From CBCPNA01 sp965120415 (GTDB lineage: Bacteria > Bacillota > Clostridia > Lachnospirales > CAG-274), in the NCBI GenBank assembly GCA_965120415.1, contig CBCPNA010000001.1, forward strand, positions 1 to 28,654: a stretch of 28,654 nt of DNA. The letters run 5' to 3'. Both the position numbers and the translations under genes were made by a program. Of the stretch, positions 15,522 through 21,244 are shown piece by piece (position 1 is the stretch's first letter; every line of letters starts with the position of its first letter). Under the pieces are notes generated by a model. It saw only the letters and a program-made list of their open reading frames with translations. It did no database searches and had not been told where the DNA came from.

Positions 15522-16286
15522 ATGGGAGATAATTTTTTTAATACCTTAAATAAAGTTTTGATTTTTGACAAAGAGAATAATTTACTTGATAATTTTTTGA
15601 AAAAAACTTCAGAAATATTAAATGCAGGGCTAATATTTATAAATACAGAAGGAAGTTTAATAAAACAATTTAATACTGCTTTTTTACCTTTTTCTGCTAA
15701 AAACGATTTTATAGGAGAAATAAAAAAAGAAAAGCAATTGATAAGCCAGCTAAATTTATTAAATGAAAATAAATTTAATATAACTCTTGATAATTTATAC
15801 ACTACTATTTTTGATAAAGCTATTTTAAAGCAATATTACGGTATATTTTTACCTATTATTATAAAAAATGAAAGATTAGGCACTTTAATAATTTATAAAA
15901 AAGATGAAAAGTTTTTTGATCTAGAAAATCTTTGTATTTATATTACTAATATTTTAGGACTTATTATTTATAATAATAAAAATATAGAAAATTTAGAAAA
16001 AAACAGGCAAAAGTATATTATAAAAGTAGCGCTAGGTGCATTGTCTTACACAGAGCTAGAGGCGATAATAGCTACATTTGAAAATCTAAAAGGGCAGCTA
16101 GAGGGTATTTTAATAGCAAGCAAAATAGCAGATACAAAAGGTATAACAAGGTCTGTTATTGTTAACGCATTAAGAAAGCTAGAAAGCGCAGAGGTTATAG
16201 AAACAAGGTCTTTAGGGGCTAAAGGGACATACATTAAAGTTTTAAATAAATTTTTAATTTCAGAAATTAATAAATTAAAAAAATAA
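15522..16286 (+). CDS. codY: Global nutritional regulator CodY with a diverged effector domain
   Basis: The 254-residue regulator has an N-terminal GAF domain (about 1-160) and a C-terminal winged helix. The DNA-binding part is almost classical: LSYTELEAI, then ASKIADTKGITRSVIVNALR (about 198-217) and KLESAEVIETRSLGAKGTYI. The linker and GAF half are much less conserved. By eye, the residues that hold isoleucine or valine in Bacillus CodY (the Arg-Met-rich helix, the Phe-Pro pair and the later Phe-Pro-Val) are not recognisable here. CodY normally senses branched-chain amino acids and GTP and represses genes used in starvation. The gene ends an operon 17 bases after topA; in Bacillus it also lies downstream of dprA-topA, but with xerC and clpQY between. 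Confidence 0.92.
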   Translation: MGDNFFNTLNKVLIFDKENNLLDNFLKKTSEILNAGLIFINTEGSLIKQFNTAFLPFSAKNDFIGEIKKEKQLISQLNLLNENKFNITLDNLYTTIFDKAILKQYYGIFLPIIIKNERLGTLIIYKKDEKFFDLENLCIYITNILGLIIYNNKNIENLEKNRQKYIIKVALGALSYTELEAIIATFENLKGQLEGILIASKIADTKGITRSVIVNALRKLESAEVIETRSLGAKGTYIKVLNKFLISEINKLKK

Positions 16287-16325
16287 TATTTATTAAAATT
16301 ATGCATAATAAAAAGTAAAAAAATA

Positions 16326-16354
16326 TTTAATTTTTATAAAAATTATGGTATAAT
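16326..16354 (+). promoter_or_regulatory. Promoter of gap
   Basis: A -10 TATAAT (16349-16354) with extended TGG lies 17 bases after a poor -35 TTTAAT (16326-16331). The start near 16361 gives a leader of about 50 bases. No operator is evident. Confidence 0.65.
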
Positions 16355-16409
16355 TTAATTAAAGTTAAAAAACATTTTTTAACAATCTATTTTCTTAGGA
16401 GGAAAGATA

Positions 16410-17411
16410 ATGATTAAAGTAGGAATTAATGGTTTTGGCCGTATTGGTCGTCTTGTTTTTCGTGCATCAATAGAAAGAGATAATCTAGAAGTTGTTGCGA
16501 TTAATGATCCTTTTATTGATTTAGAATATATGGTATACATGCTTAAATATGACTCTGTTCACGGCAGATTTAACGGAGAAGTTTATACAAAAGGCGATAA
16601 GCTTGTTGTTAACGGAAAAGAAATAACTGTTTTTCAAGAAAGAAACCCAGAAGATATAGCTTGGGCAAAAGCTGGCGTATCTTATGTTATAGAGTCTACA
16701 GGTGTATTTACGACTACAGAAAAAGCATCAGCTCACTTTAAAGGAGGAGCAAAAAGAGTTGTTATATCTGCTCCATCAGCAGATGCTCCTATGTTTGTTA
16801 TGGGGGTTAATCATAAACAATATAAAGCAGATATGAACATTGTTTCTAACGCATCTTGTACAACCAACTGCCTTGCTCCTCTTGCAAAAGTTATACACGA
16901 TAAATTTGGTATAATAGAAGGGCTTATGACAACTGTACATGCAACAACAGCAACCCAAAAAACAGTGGACGGACCTTCTAACAAAGACTGGAGAGGTGGT
17001 CGTGCTGCTGCAGCTAATATAATACCATCTTCTACAGGGGCTGCAAAAGCTGTAGGTAAAGTTATACCAGAGCTAAACGGCAAACTAACCGGTATGTCAT
17101 TTAGGGTACCTACCCCTGACGTTTCTGTTGTTGATTTAACTTGCCGTTTAGAAAAGGCAGCAACATATGAAGAAATTAAAAAAGTTATAAAAGATGCATC
17201 AGAAAATGAATTAAAAGGTATTTTAGGATATACAGAAGATGACGTTGTTTCTACAGATTTTGTACATGAATATTGCACATCTGTATTTGATGCTAAAGCT
17301 GGTATTGCTTTAAATGATAATTTTGTAAAATTAATATCATGGTATGATAACGAATGGGGCTATTCTAACAAATGCCTTGATTTAGTTTCTCATATGGATA
17401 CAGTACAGTAA
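16410..17411 (+). CDS. gap: Glyceraldehyde-3-phosphate dehydrogenase
   Basis: The 333-residue glycolytic enzyme oxidises glyceraldehyde 3-phosphate with NAD and phosphate. It has the Rossmann motif INGFGRIGRLVFRA (6-19) and INDPF with Asp33, which favours NAD over NADP. The catalytic SNASCTTNCLAP holds Cys150, and His177 lies in TTVHATTATQ. WRGGRAAAANIIPSSTGAAKAV is the phosphate-binding region, and SWYDNEWGYSNK is near the C-terminus. AGGAGG precedes the ATG. It has its own promoter and terminator and no pgk or tpi beside it. Its 3' end is the source of two decayed partial copies at 19127-19190 and 19218-19359. Confidence 0.98.
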   Translation: MIKVGINGFGRIGRLVFRASIERDNLEVVAINDPFIDLEYMVYMLKYDSVHGRFNGEVYTKGDKLVVNGKEITVFQERNPEDIAWAKAGVSYVIESTGVFTTTEKASAHFKGGAKRVVISAPSADAPMFVMGVNHKQYKADMNIVSNASCTTNCLAPLAKVIHDKFGIIEGLMTTVHATTATQKTVDGPSNKDWRGGRAAAANIIPSSTGAAKAVGKVIPELNGKLTGMSFRVPTPDVSVVDLTCRLEKAATYEEIKKVIKDASENELKGILGYTEDDVVSTDFVHEYCTSVFDAKAGIALNDNFVKLISWYDNEWGYSNKCLDLVSHMDTVQ

Positions 17412-17426
17412 ACTAATAAAAACAAT

Positions 17427-17459
17427 AAAAAAAGGGTATAGGTTCTATACCCTTTTTTT
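17427..17459 (+). terminator. Terminator of gap
   Basis: The stem GGGTATAG/CTATACCC (17434-17441 with 17445-17452) is extended by A and T runs and ends in T7. A shortened relative, together with the sequence before it, recurs at 19127-19190. Confidence 0.93.
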
Positions 17460-17549
17460 ATTAGGCAAACATTTAATTAACTACAGACATAAAATAGGCA
17501 TAAAATAATATAAATAAATATATTAAAAATTAGATATAATAAAATACAG

Positions 17550-17580
17550 AAAAGGCAAAATCATATGATTTTACCTTTTT
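17550..17580 (-). terminator. Terminator of the small secreted-peptide gene
   Basis: AAAAGG, one mismatch, the palindrome AAAATCATATGATTTT and CCTTTTT make a long stem that ends in T on the minus strand. It lies about 72 bases past the peptide gene and may work on both strands. Confidence 0.72.
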
Positions 17581-17583
17581 AAC

Positions 17584-17613
17584 AATAATCTTATAATTAT
17601 TTATAAGATTATT
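17584..17613. repeat. Perfect 13-base inverted repeat
   Basis: AATAATCTTATAA and TTATAAGATTATT are separated by TTAT. In the peptide-gene transcript this would form a stem just before the terminator at 17550-17580, possibly protecting the RNA 3' end. Confidence 0.6.
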
Positions 17614-17651
17614 ATAAAATATAAGTATCACAATATATATTATAGAATTTA

Positions 17652-17855
17652 TTAGCAAGAAGGTATTAAAGGTAATGTTAAATGAAATCCTGGTTTTCCC
17701 CAAAGAGGGCTTTCCATAACATCCCCTGCAGTTATAATTTTACTTCCAGAATCAGTAGTTGCTGCAAAAGCAGTACTTGCTTGTCCTACACCAGCACCAC
17801 CAGCAACTAATAAACATGCTCCTAACATTAACCCAATACGTTTACTTTTTTTCAT
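17652..17855 (-). CDS. Small secreted peptide precursor ending in Cys
   Basis: It encodes 67 residues. Residues 1-31 look like a signal peptide: MKKSKR, a hydrophobic core rich in Gly, Ala and Leu, and a cut after AFA. The mature part would be 36 residues, ending HLTLPLIPSC with its only Cys as the last residue. A lipobox-like LGAC at 11-14 is probably too close to the N-terminus to be used. I do not recognise the family. A peptide pheromone, bacteriocin-like peptide or substrate of a processing enzyme are all possible; no transporter, sensor kinase or modifying enzyme is next to it. The support for a real gene is good: AAGGAGG before the ATG, a perfect minus-strand promoter, a 5' hairpin and a terminator. 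By eye it is less AT-rich than its surroundings. Confidence 0.72.
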   Translation of the reverse strand: MKKSKRIGLMLGACLLVAGGAGVGQASTAFAATTDSGSKIITAGDVMESPLWGKPGFHLTLPLIPSC

Positions 17856-17899
17856 TGGAATAATCCTCCTTTTAAAAATATAAATATAATAATAACATT

Positions 17900-17948
17900 A
17901 GGTATAAAAATTGTAAAATAATTATATAATTATTACCAAGTTATACCT
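17900..17948 (-). promoter_or_regulatory. 5'-terminal RNA structure of the peptide gene
   Basis: AGGTATAA and TTATACCT (17941-17948 and 17900-17907) pair to enclose the perfect palindrome AATAATTATATAATTATT (17917-17934). The outer stem starts within a few bases of the predicted transcript 5' end, as in mRNA-stabilising leader hairpins. An operator role is the alternative. Confidence 0.5.
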
Positions 17949-17956
17949 ATGGCTTT

Positions 17957-17985
17957 ATTATAATTTATTATTTTATGATTGTCAA
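17957..17985 (-). promoter_or_regulatory. Consensus promoter of the small secreted-peptide gene
   Basis: On the minus strand, TTGACA (17985-17980) and TATAAT (17962-17957) are exactly 17 bases apart. Both hexamers are perfect, matched in this window only by the two tRNA operons and the siderophore importer. High expression is expected unless it is repressed. Confidence 0.88.
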
Positions 17986-18218
17986 TAATATTTACATAAT
18001 ATTATAAAAAAACAGTAATTTTTTTATTTATTTGCTTATGAGCTTTGATATTTATTAAATATATCGATAAAAAAGCTTAAAAATAAATACAAAAATACAA
18101 AAATTATATTAAAAAATTTATATTTATGCTATTTATAAAAAAATAAATTAAACAAAATAATTAGTATAGAAAATGCTATATAATACCATTATTATAATAA
18201 AAGTATAAAAATTGTTTA
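17986..18218. other. AT-rich spacer between divergent genes
   Basis: This spacer lies between the peptide-gene promoter and the promoter at 18219. It is made of A and T runs without an open reading frame, tRNA or strong hairpin that I can support. Curved DNA is likely from the phased A-tracts. Confidence 0.4.
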
Positions 18219-18230
18219 TTGATTAAACAA
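18212..18230. promoter_or_regulatory. Inverted repeat over the -35 of the 272-codon gene
   Basis: TTGTTTA and TAAACAA flank TTGAT, and the -35 hexamer TTGATT lies in the centre. This is a likely operator. It resembles the palindrome at the murE promoter but is not identical. Confidence 0.42.
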
Positions 18231-18248
18231 AATTTTGTGTGTTATAAT
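18219..18248 (+). promoter_or_regulatory. Promoter of the 272-codon repeat protein gene
   Basis: -35 TTGATT (18219-18224), an 18-base spacer and -10 TATAAT (18243-18248) with an extended TG. Just after the expected start, AATAAGGC-A-GCCTTATT (18258-18274) forms a perfect palindrome or 5' hairpin. Confidence 0.68.
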
Positions 18249-18307
18249 GTAATCATAAATAAGGCAGCCTTATTAATATTTATAATTATAAAAAGGAGGA
18301 AAAAATT

Positions 18308-19126
18308 ATGAAAACAAAAAAAGAAATTGAACTAGTGAATTTTGAAGAAAGAGAGAAAAAACAAATTGAAAATTGTTTAGAAAAAATTGCCAATTATAAA
18401 AAAATCGATATTAATTCTGATAAGGATGTTAATCTTGATGAGATTTATAAAGTACTAGAAAAAAAAATCAATGATGAGCTTTATAGATTAGATGATAAAG
18501 AATTTATTAATATAGTAGATAAGGAAATTGATCAAGTAATTGATAACGTAGATACTAAAATTGATTTTGAAATTGGTACGGAAATTAATTGGGTAATTGG
18601 TAAAGTAATAGATAGAGTAATAGATAAGGAATTTGATAGAGAAAGTGATGAAGAAATTGATATAGAAAAATTTGTTAAAGAAGTTTCTGAAAAATTAATG
18701 AATCCTGACAGGCAGCCTTCTATTGTAAGGAATGTAAATGATTTAATGCTAAACAAATTTGAAGAACTAGCAGATCAATTTATTAAAGAAGCTTCAGAAG
18801 AAGTTCAGAACAAAATTATTAGTCAGTTTGATTATCTTAAAATAAATGATATATCAATGGAAAATAAAAAGAAAAGCTTATTACAAGGAATTGTTGAACG
18901 AATAGAAAGTAAAAAGGAAAGCTTATTACAAAAACTTGCTGAACAAATGGCAATTACAATGGAAAAGAAAAAGGAAAAAGCCTTACAAAGAAATCAAATA
19001 AAATTACTAATGCCATCTATTCAAGAAAGATTGCATCGAGCTACTCAAATAGAACAACAAAGAAATCAAGAAGCTACTCAAAATGAAAGACAAAAAACAA
19101 CAAAATTAGAAGAAATAAGAGAATAA
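18308..19126 (+). CDS. Charged repeat-rich coiled-coil protein of unknown function
   Basis: It encodes 272 residues with no family I recognise. There is no signal peptide or membrane segment, and the protein is very rich in Glu, Lys, Asp and Ile. Residues 71-121 consist of thirteen short units, nearly all tetrapeptides, of the type [D/G/N]-x-x-[I/V/F] (for example DKEI, DQVI, DFEI, GTEI, DRVI). They are encoded by degenerate 12-base repeats at 18518-18670. Residues about 183-235 hold three related segments with KK..SLLQ, 15 and 19 residues apart, probably coiled coil. The Gln/Glu/Arg-rich tail (about 245-272) continues that. AAGGAGG precedes the ATG, and promoter and terminator-like sites flank it. 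It is divergent from the secreted-peptide gene. Its stop directly abuts a decayed copy of the gap 3' end, which suggests a late arrival or rearrangement. A cytoplasmic scaffold is only a guess. Confidence 0.75.
   Translation: MKTKKEIELVNFEEREKKQIENCLEKIANYKKIDINSDKDVNLDEIYKVLEKKINDELYRLDDKEFINIVDKEIDQVIDNVDTKIDFEIGTEINWVIGKVIDRVIDKEFDRESDEEIDIEKFVKEVSEKLMNPDRQPSIVRNVNDLMLNKFEELADQFIKEASEEVQNKIISQFDYLKINDISMENKKKSLLQGIVERIESKKESLLQKLAEQMAITMEKKKEKALQRNQIKLLMPSIQERLHRATQIEQQRNQEATQNERQKTTKLEEIRE
18518..18670 (+). repeat. Degenerate 12-base tandem repeat inside the 272-codon gene
   Basis: Thirteen in-frame units mostly begin GAT and end AAATT or GTAAT; one unit is three codons instead of four. 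They encode the tetrapeptide array at residues 71-121. Divergence between units indicates an old expansion. Confidence 0.75.
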
Positions 19127-19190
19127 TTAGTTAGTAAAAAGATTATTGATACAGTAAACTAGTAAAAAGGTATAGAAACTATACCTTTTT
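19127..19190 (+). repeat. Partial copy of the gap 3' end with a terminator
   Basis: Directly after the preceding stop, the frame reads LVSKKIIDTVN then TAG, against LVSHMDTVQ at the end of gap. The DNA GATACAGTAAACTA is shared after removal of a five-base TACAG. The hairpin AAAAAGGTATAG-AAA-CTATACCTTTTT (19164-19190) is a shorter form of the gap terminator. It probably still ends the 272-codon gene transcript. Confidence 0.7.
19164..19190 (+). terminator. Terminator of the 272-codon gene
   Basis: A perfect 12-base stem with an AAA loop and a T5 end lies 37 bases after the stop codon. It appears derived from the gap terminator. Confidence 0.88.
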
Positions 19191-19217
19191 GTATTAAAAT
19201 ATATATTAATATATAAT

Positions 19218-19359
19218 GAATAAGACTACAGAGAAGATTATATTAACTATTTTGTGCATAAATAGCAAGTAATATTTTATAATAAATCAAATATAGATTT
19301 AAATAATAATTTTATAAAATTAAATTTATAGTATGATAACAAATAGCGCTATTATTAAC
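19218..19359 (+). pseudogene. Decayed C-terminal fragment of a gap paralogue
   Basis: One frame reads ED-YINYFVHK then later LNNNFIKL and YDNK, matching EDDVVSTDFVHE, LNDNFVKL and YDNE of the intact GAPDH in the same order and spacing, apart from small codon deletions. Two Trp codons of gap (in SWYDNEWGY) are TAG stops here. At DNA level 19298-19353 matches 17309-17364 at 47 of 56 positions without gaps, and most of the differences replace G or C of gap with A or T. Homology stops about ten codons before the gap end. It is non-coding debris, not an expressed gene. Confidence 0.82.
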
Positions 19360-19412
19360 CTAAAAAATATTTTTAAAAATTTAAAAAAATCTAAAAAAAT
19401 TATAAAAAAATA

Positions 19413-19441
19413 TTGACAAATGCTAAATATTGCTTTATAAT
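19413..19441 (+). promoter_or_regulatory. Sigma-A promoter of the tRNA-Phe/tRNA-Lys operon
   Basis: Perfect TTGACA (19413-19418) and TATAAT (19436-19441) are 17 bases apart, 18 bases before the first tRNA. Confidence 0.9.
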
Positions 19442-19459
19442 CTACTTGTTGTGTTGCTT

Positions 19460-19532
19460 GCCCAGATAGCTCAGTCGGCAGAGCAGAGGACTGAAAATCC
19501 TCGTGTCGGCGGTTCGATTCCGCCTTTGGGCA
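19460..19532 (+). tRNA. tRNA-Phe (anticodon GAA), copy 2
   Basis: This 73-base cloverleaf has acceptor GCCCAGA/TTTGGGC with one G-U pair, anticodon loop CTGAAAA and T-stem GGCGG/CCGCC. The discriminator is A and CCA is not encoded. It differs from copy 1 at two positions. The pair shows a duplicated tRNA-Phe gene with different second partners, Gly at the first site and Lys here. Confidence 0.97.
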
Positions 19533-19538
19533 TATTTT

Positions 19539-19611
19539 GGGTCATTAGCTCAGTTGGTAGAGCACTGGACTTTTAATCCAGGTGTCCCGGGTTCAAATCC
19601 CGGATGACTCA
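19539..19611 (+). tRNA. tRNA-Lys (anticodon TTT)
   Basis: This 73-base cloverleaf lies six bases after tRNA-Phe. The acceptor GGGTCAT/ATGACTC has one G-U pair, the anticodon stem CTGGA/TCCAG encloses loop CTTTTAA, and the T-stem is CCGGG/CCCGG. The discriminator is A and CCA is not encoded. Confidence 0.97.
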
Positions 19612-19625
19612 TTTATAATATCGCA

Positions 19626-19645
19626 AAGCCCCTTTTTAGGGGCTT
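19626..19645 (+). terminator. Terminator-like hairpin after tRNA-Lys
   Basis: AAGCCCC and GGGGCTT form a strong seven-base stem with a six-base loop. The T-run after it is poor (AATATTT), so termination may be partial. Confidence 0.68.
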
Positions 19646-19676
19646 AATATTTAGCTTATATTATTTAAAATTGTAC

Positions 19677-19705
19677 TTGAATTAAATTTTTTTGTATGTT
19701 AAAAT
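19677..19705 (+). promoter_or_regulatory. Promoter module B, upstream of nth
   Basis: TTGAAT (19677-19682), 17-base spacer, TAAAAT (19700-19705) with extended TATGT. The region about 19669-19710 is nearly the same as module A at 10304-10345. It would serve nth through a leader of about 235 bases. Confidence 0.66.
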
Positions 19706-19946
19706 AAAAATAATTATACAAATAAAGCTATATCTTTAATAAATTATCGTTTTATATTTTACCAAAATATAAAATTTCTATACAAAAACAATTTAAAACA
19801 TTAGTCATTTTTAAAAAGCTATCTAATATTTTTAAAACCTAATTTTTATCATATATTAGCGCTAGTTTGCATATAATGCTTAATTAGCTTAATACGGTTA
19901 ATTTATATAAAAGGTTACTTTAATGTTATGTACAAAAGGTGAATTT
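19706..19946 (+). other. AT-rich leader of nth with a hairpin
   Basis: A perfect 11-base stem TTTTATATTTT/AAAATATAAAA with an ACC loop (19750-19774) sits about 45 bases from the promoter. This repeats the layout seen before yifB. Nothing else here is supported as coding. A short upstream ATG at 19923 is in frame with nth but lacks the better ribosome site. Confidence 0.4.
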
Positions 19947-20588
19947 ATGAAAATTAATGAGCGTGTTAAAATGGTTACAGCTCTTCTAGACAAACATTAC
20001 AAAACGGAGGATAAATGCTACTTAAATTATAATAAGCCTTATGAGCTATTGTTTGCGACGATACTCAGCGCCCAGTGTACGGACGAACGTGTTAATTTTG
20101 TTACCTCTGCTTTATTCCAAAAATACACAACTCTACAAAGTTTTGCTAAAGCCTCTATTAAAGAAATGGAGCAAGATATAAAATCAACCGGCTTTTATCA
20201 CAATAAAGCCAAAAGTATTGTCCTTTCAGCAAATATTTTACTAAAAGATTTTAAAGGGGAGTTACCAAGTAGCATAGAAGAATTAACAACACTTCCGGGG
20301 GTAGGGCGTAAGACAGCAAATGTTGTGCGTAGCCATATATTTAATTTACCTAGTATTGTTGTTGATACACATGTTAAAAGAATATCTAAAAAGCTAGGGC
20401 TTGTTCAAAATGATGATCCAGTTAAAATAGAGTTTGAGCTTATGGAGCTTTTGCCGAAAGAGCATTGGATAAGATACAATACACAAATAATTGCCCATGG
20501 TCGCAAAATTTGTAAAGCTAGATTTTTTAATTGTGAAATTTGCTTTTTTAAACCTTGTTGTAAATATTATCAAGATTTTGAAAAATAA
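19947..20588 (+). CDS. nth: Endonuclease III (DNA glycosylase/AP lyase)
   Basis: The 213-residue base-excision repair enzyme removes oxidised pyrimidines and nicks at abasic sites. Motifs are LLFATILSAQCTDERVN (34-50), the helix-hairpin-helix LPGVGRKTANVV (116-127) with catalytic Lys122, and VDTHVKRISKKLGL with Asp140. The four Cys of the iron-sulfur cluster, at 189, 196, 199 and 205, fit the C-x6-C-x2-C-x5-C rule. I chose the ATG at 19947 after AAAGGTGA; an in-frame ATG eight codons upstream would add an untypical tail. It leads a three-gene set with the cytidylate-kinase-like gene and IMP dehydrogenase. Confidence 0.95.
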   Translation: MKINERVKMVTALLDKHYKTEDKCYLNYNKPYELLFATILSAQCTDERVNFVTSALFQKYTTLQSFAKASIKEMEQDIKSTGFYHNKAKSIVLSANILLKDFKGELPSSIEELTTLPGVGRKTANVVRSHIFNLPSIVVDTHVKRISKKLGLVQNDDPVKIEFELMELLPKEHWIRYNTQIIAHGRKICKARFFNCEICFFKPCCKYYQDFEK

Positions 20589-20604
20589 AATAGGAGTGAT
20601 TTTT

Positions 20605-21219
20605 ATGCCAAAAAGAATAATAACTATTTCTAGAGAATTTTGTAGCGGAGGACATGAAGTGGGTCAAAAGCTTGCTCAAAGCTTAAATATAGATTTTTAT
20701 GATACAGAGCTTATATCTTTAGCAGCTAAAAAAAGTGGTTTTTCTGAAAATTTGTTTGAAGAAGCAGATGAACAGCCAACAAATAGCTTTTTGTATTCTC
20801 TTGCTATGGGGGCACCTTATTTAAGCGGAGGTTTTTTTAACCAAGCTAATGTTTTAACAAACGATGCATTATTTTCTATCCAAGCCGAAGTTATAAAAAA
20901 TATAGCTAAGAAGAGTGATTGTGTTATAGTTGGCAGATGCGCTAACTATATTTTAAAAGATATGGAAAATGTTACACGTGTTTATTTAACGGCATCTTTA
21001 GATTTTAAAATTGCAAGACTTTTGAAAGATTCTAATATTTCTCCTAAAGAAGCCGAAAGTATACTATATAAGACAGATAAAAAAAGAGCGCATTATTACA
21101 ACTATTACACAGGTCTTGAATGGAACAAGCTAGAAAATTACGATATTGTTTTAAGCACAAGCAAGTTTGGAATAGATAAATGTGTTGATATTTTAGCTAA
21201 TTGTATTAAATATAATTAA
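20605..21219 (+). CDS. Cytidylate kinase-like P-loop protein
   Basis: This 204-residue cytoplasmic protein has the N-terminal P-loop variant ITISREFCSGGHEVGQKLA (residues 6-24) and the IDFYDTELI segment. A later CVIVGRCANYIL and the Arg-rich lid (KIARLLK, DKKRAHYYNYYTG) are typical of the cytidylate-kinase-like family (PF13189). These are not standard Cmk enzymes; their substrate is unknown. The start ATG follows AGGAGTGA and lies 16 bases after nth. IMPDH follows at 25 bases, so a nucleotide-related role is plausible. A longer reading frame upstream overlaps nth and is not used. Confidence 0.85.
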   Translation: MPKRIITISREFCSGGHEVGQKLAQSLNIDFYDTELISLAAKKSGFSENLFEEADEQPTNSFLYSLAMGAPYLSGGFFNQANVLTNDALFSIQAEVIKNIAKKSDCVIVGRCANYILKDMENVTRVYLTASLDFKIARLLKDSNISPKEAESILYKTDKKRAHYYNYYTGLEWNKLENYDIVLSTSKFGIDKCVDILANCIKYN

Positions 21220-21244
21220 TATATTTAATAAGGAGGAAAACAAA

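Noticed and set aside
17652..17855. Lipoprotein reading of the small peptide through LGAC at residues 11-14
   Set aside because: The hydrophobic stretch before that Cys is too short, and a better signal-peptidase I site (AFA) follows.
18212..18230. Rex (NADH-sensing) operator
   Set aside because: The arms TTGTTTA/TAAACAA and five-base spacer differ from the usual TTGTTAA-4-TTAACAA form. Kept only as an unnamed inverted repeat.
20491..20604. N-terminal extension of the cytidylate-kinase-like gene into nth
   Set aside because: The extension overlaps nth in another frame and lies before a good ribosome site and ATG at 20605, where the family begins.
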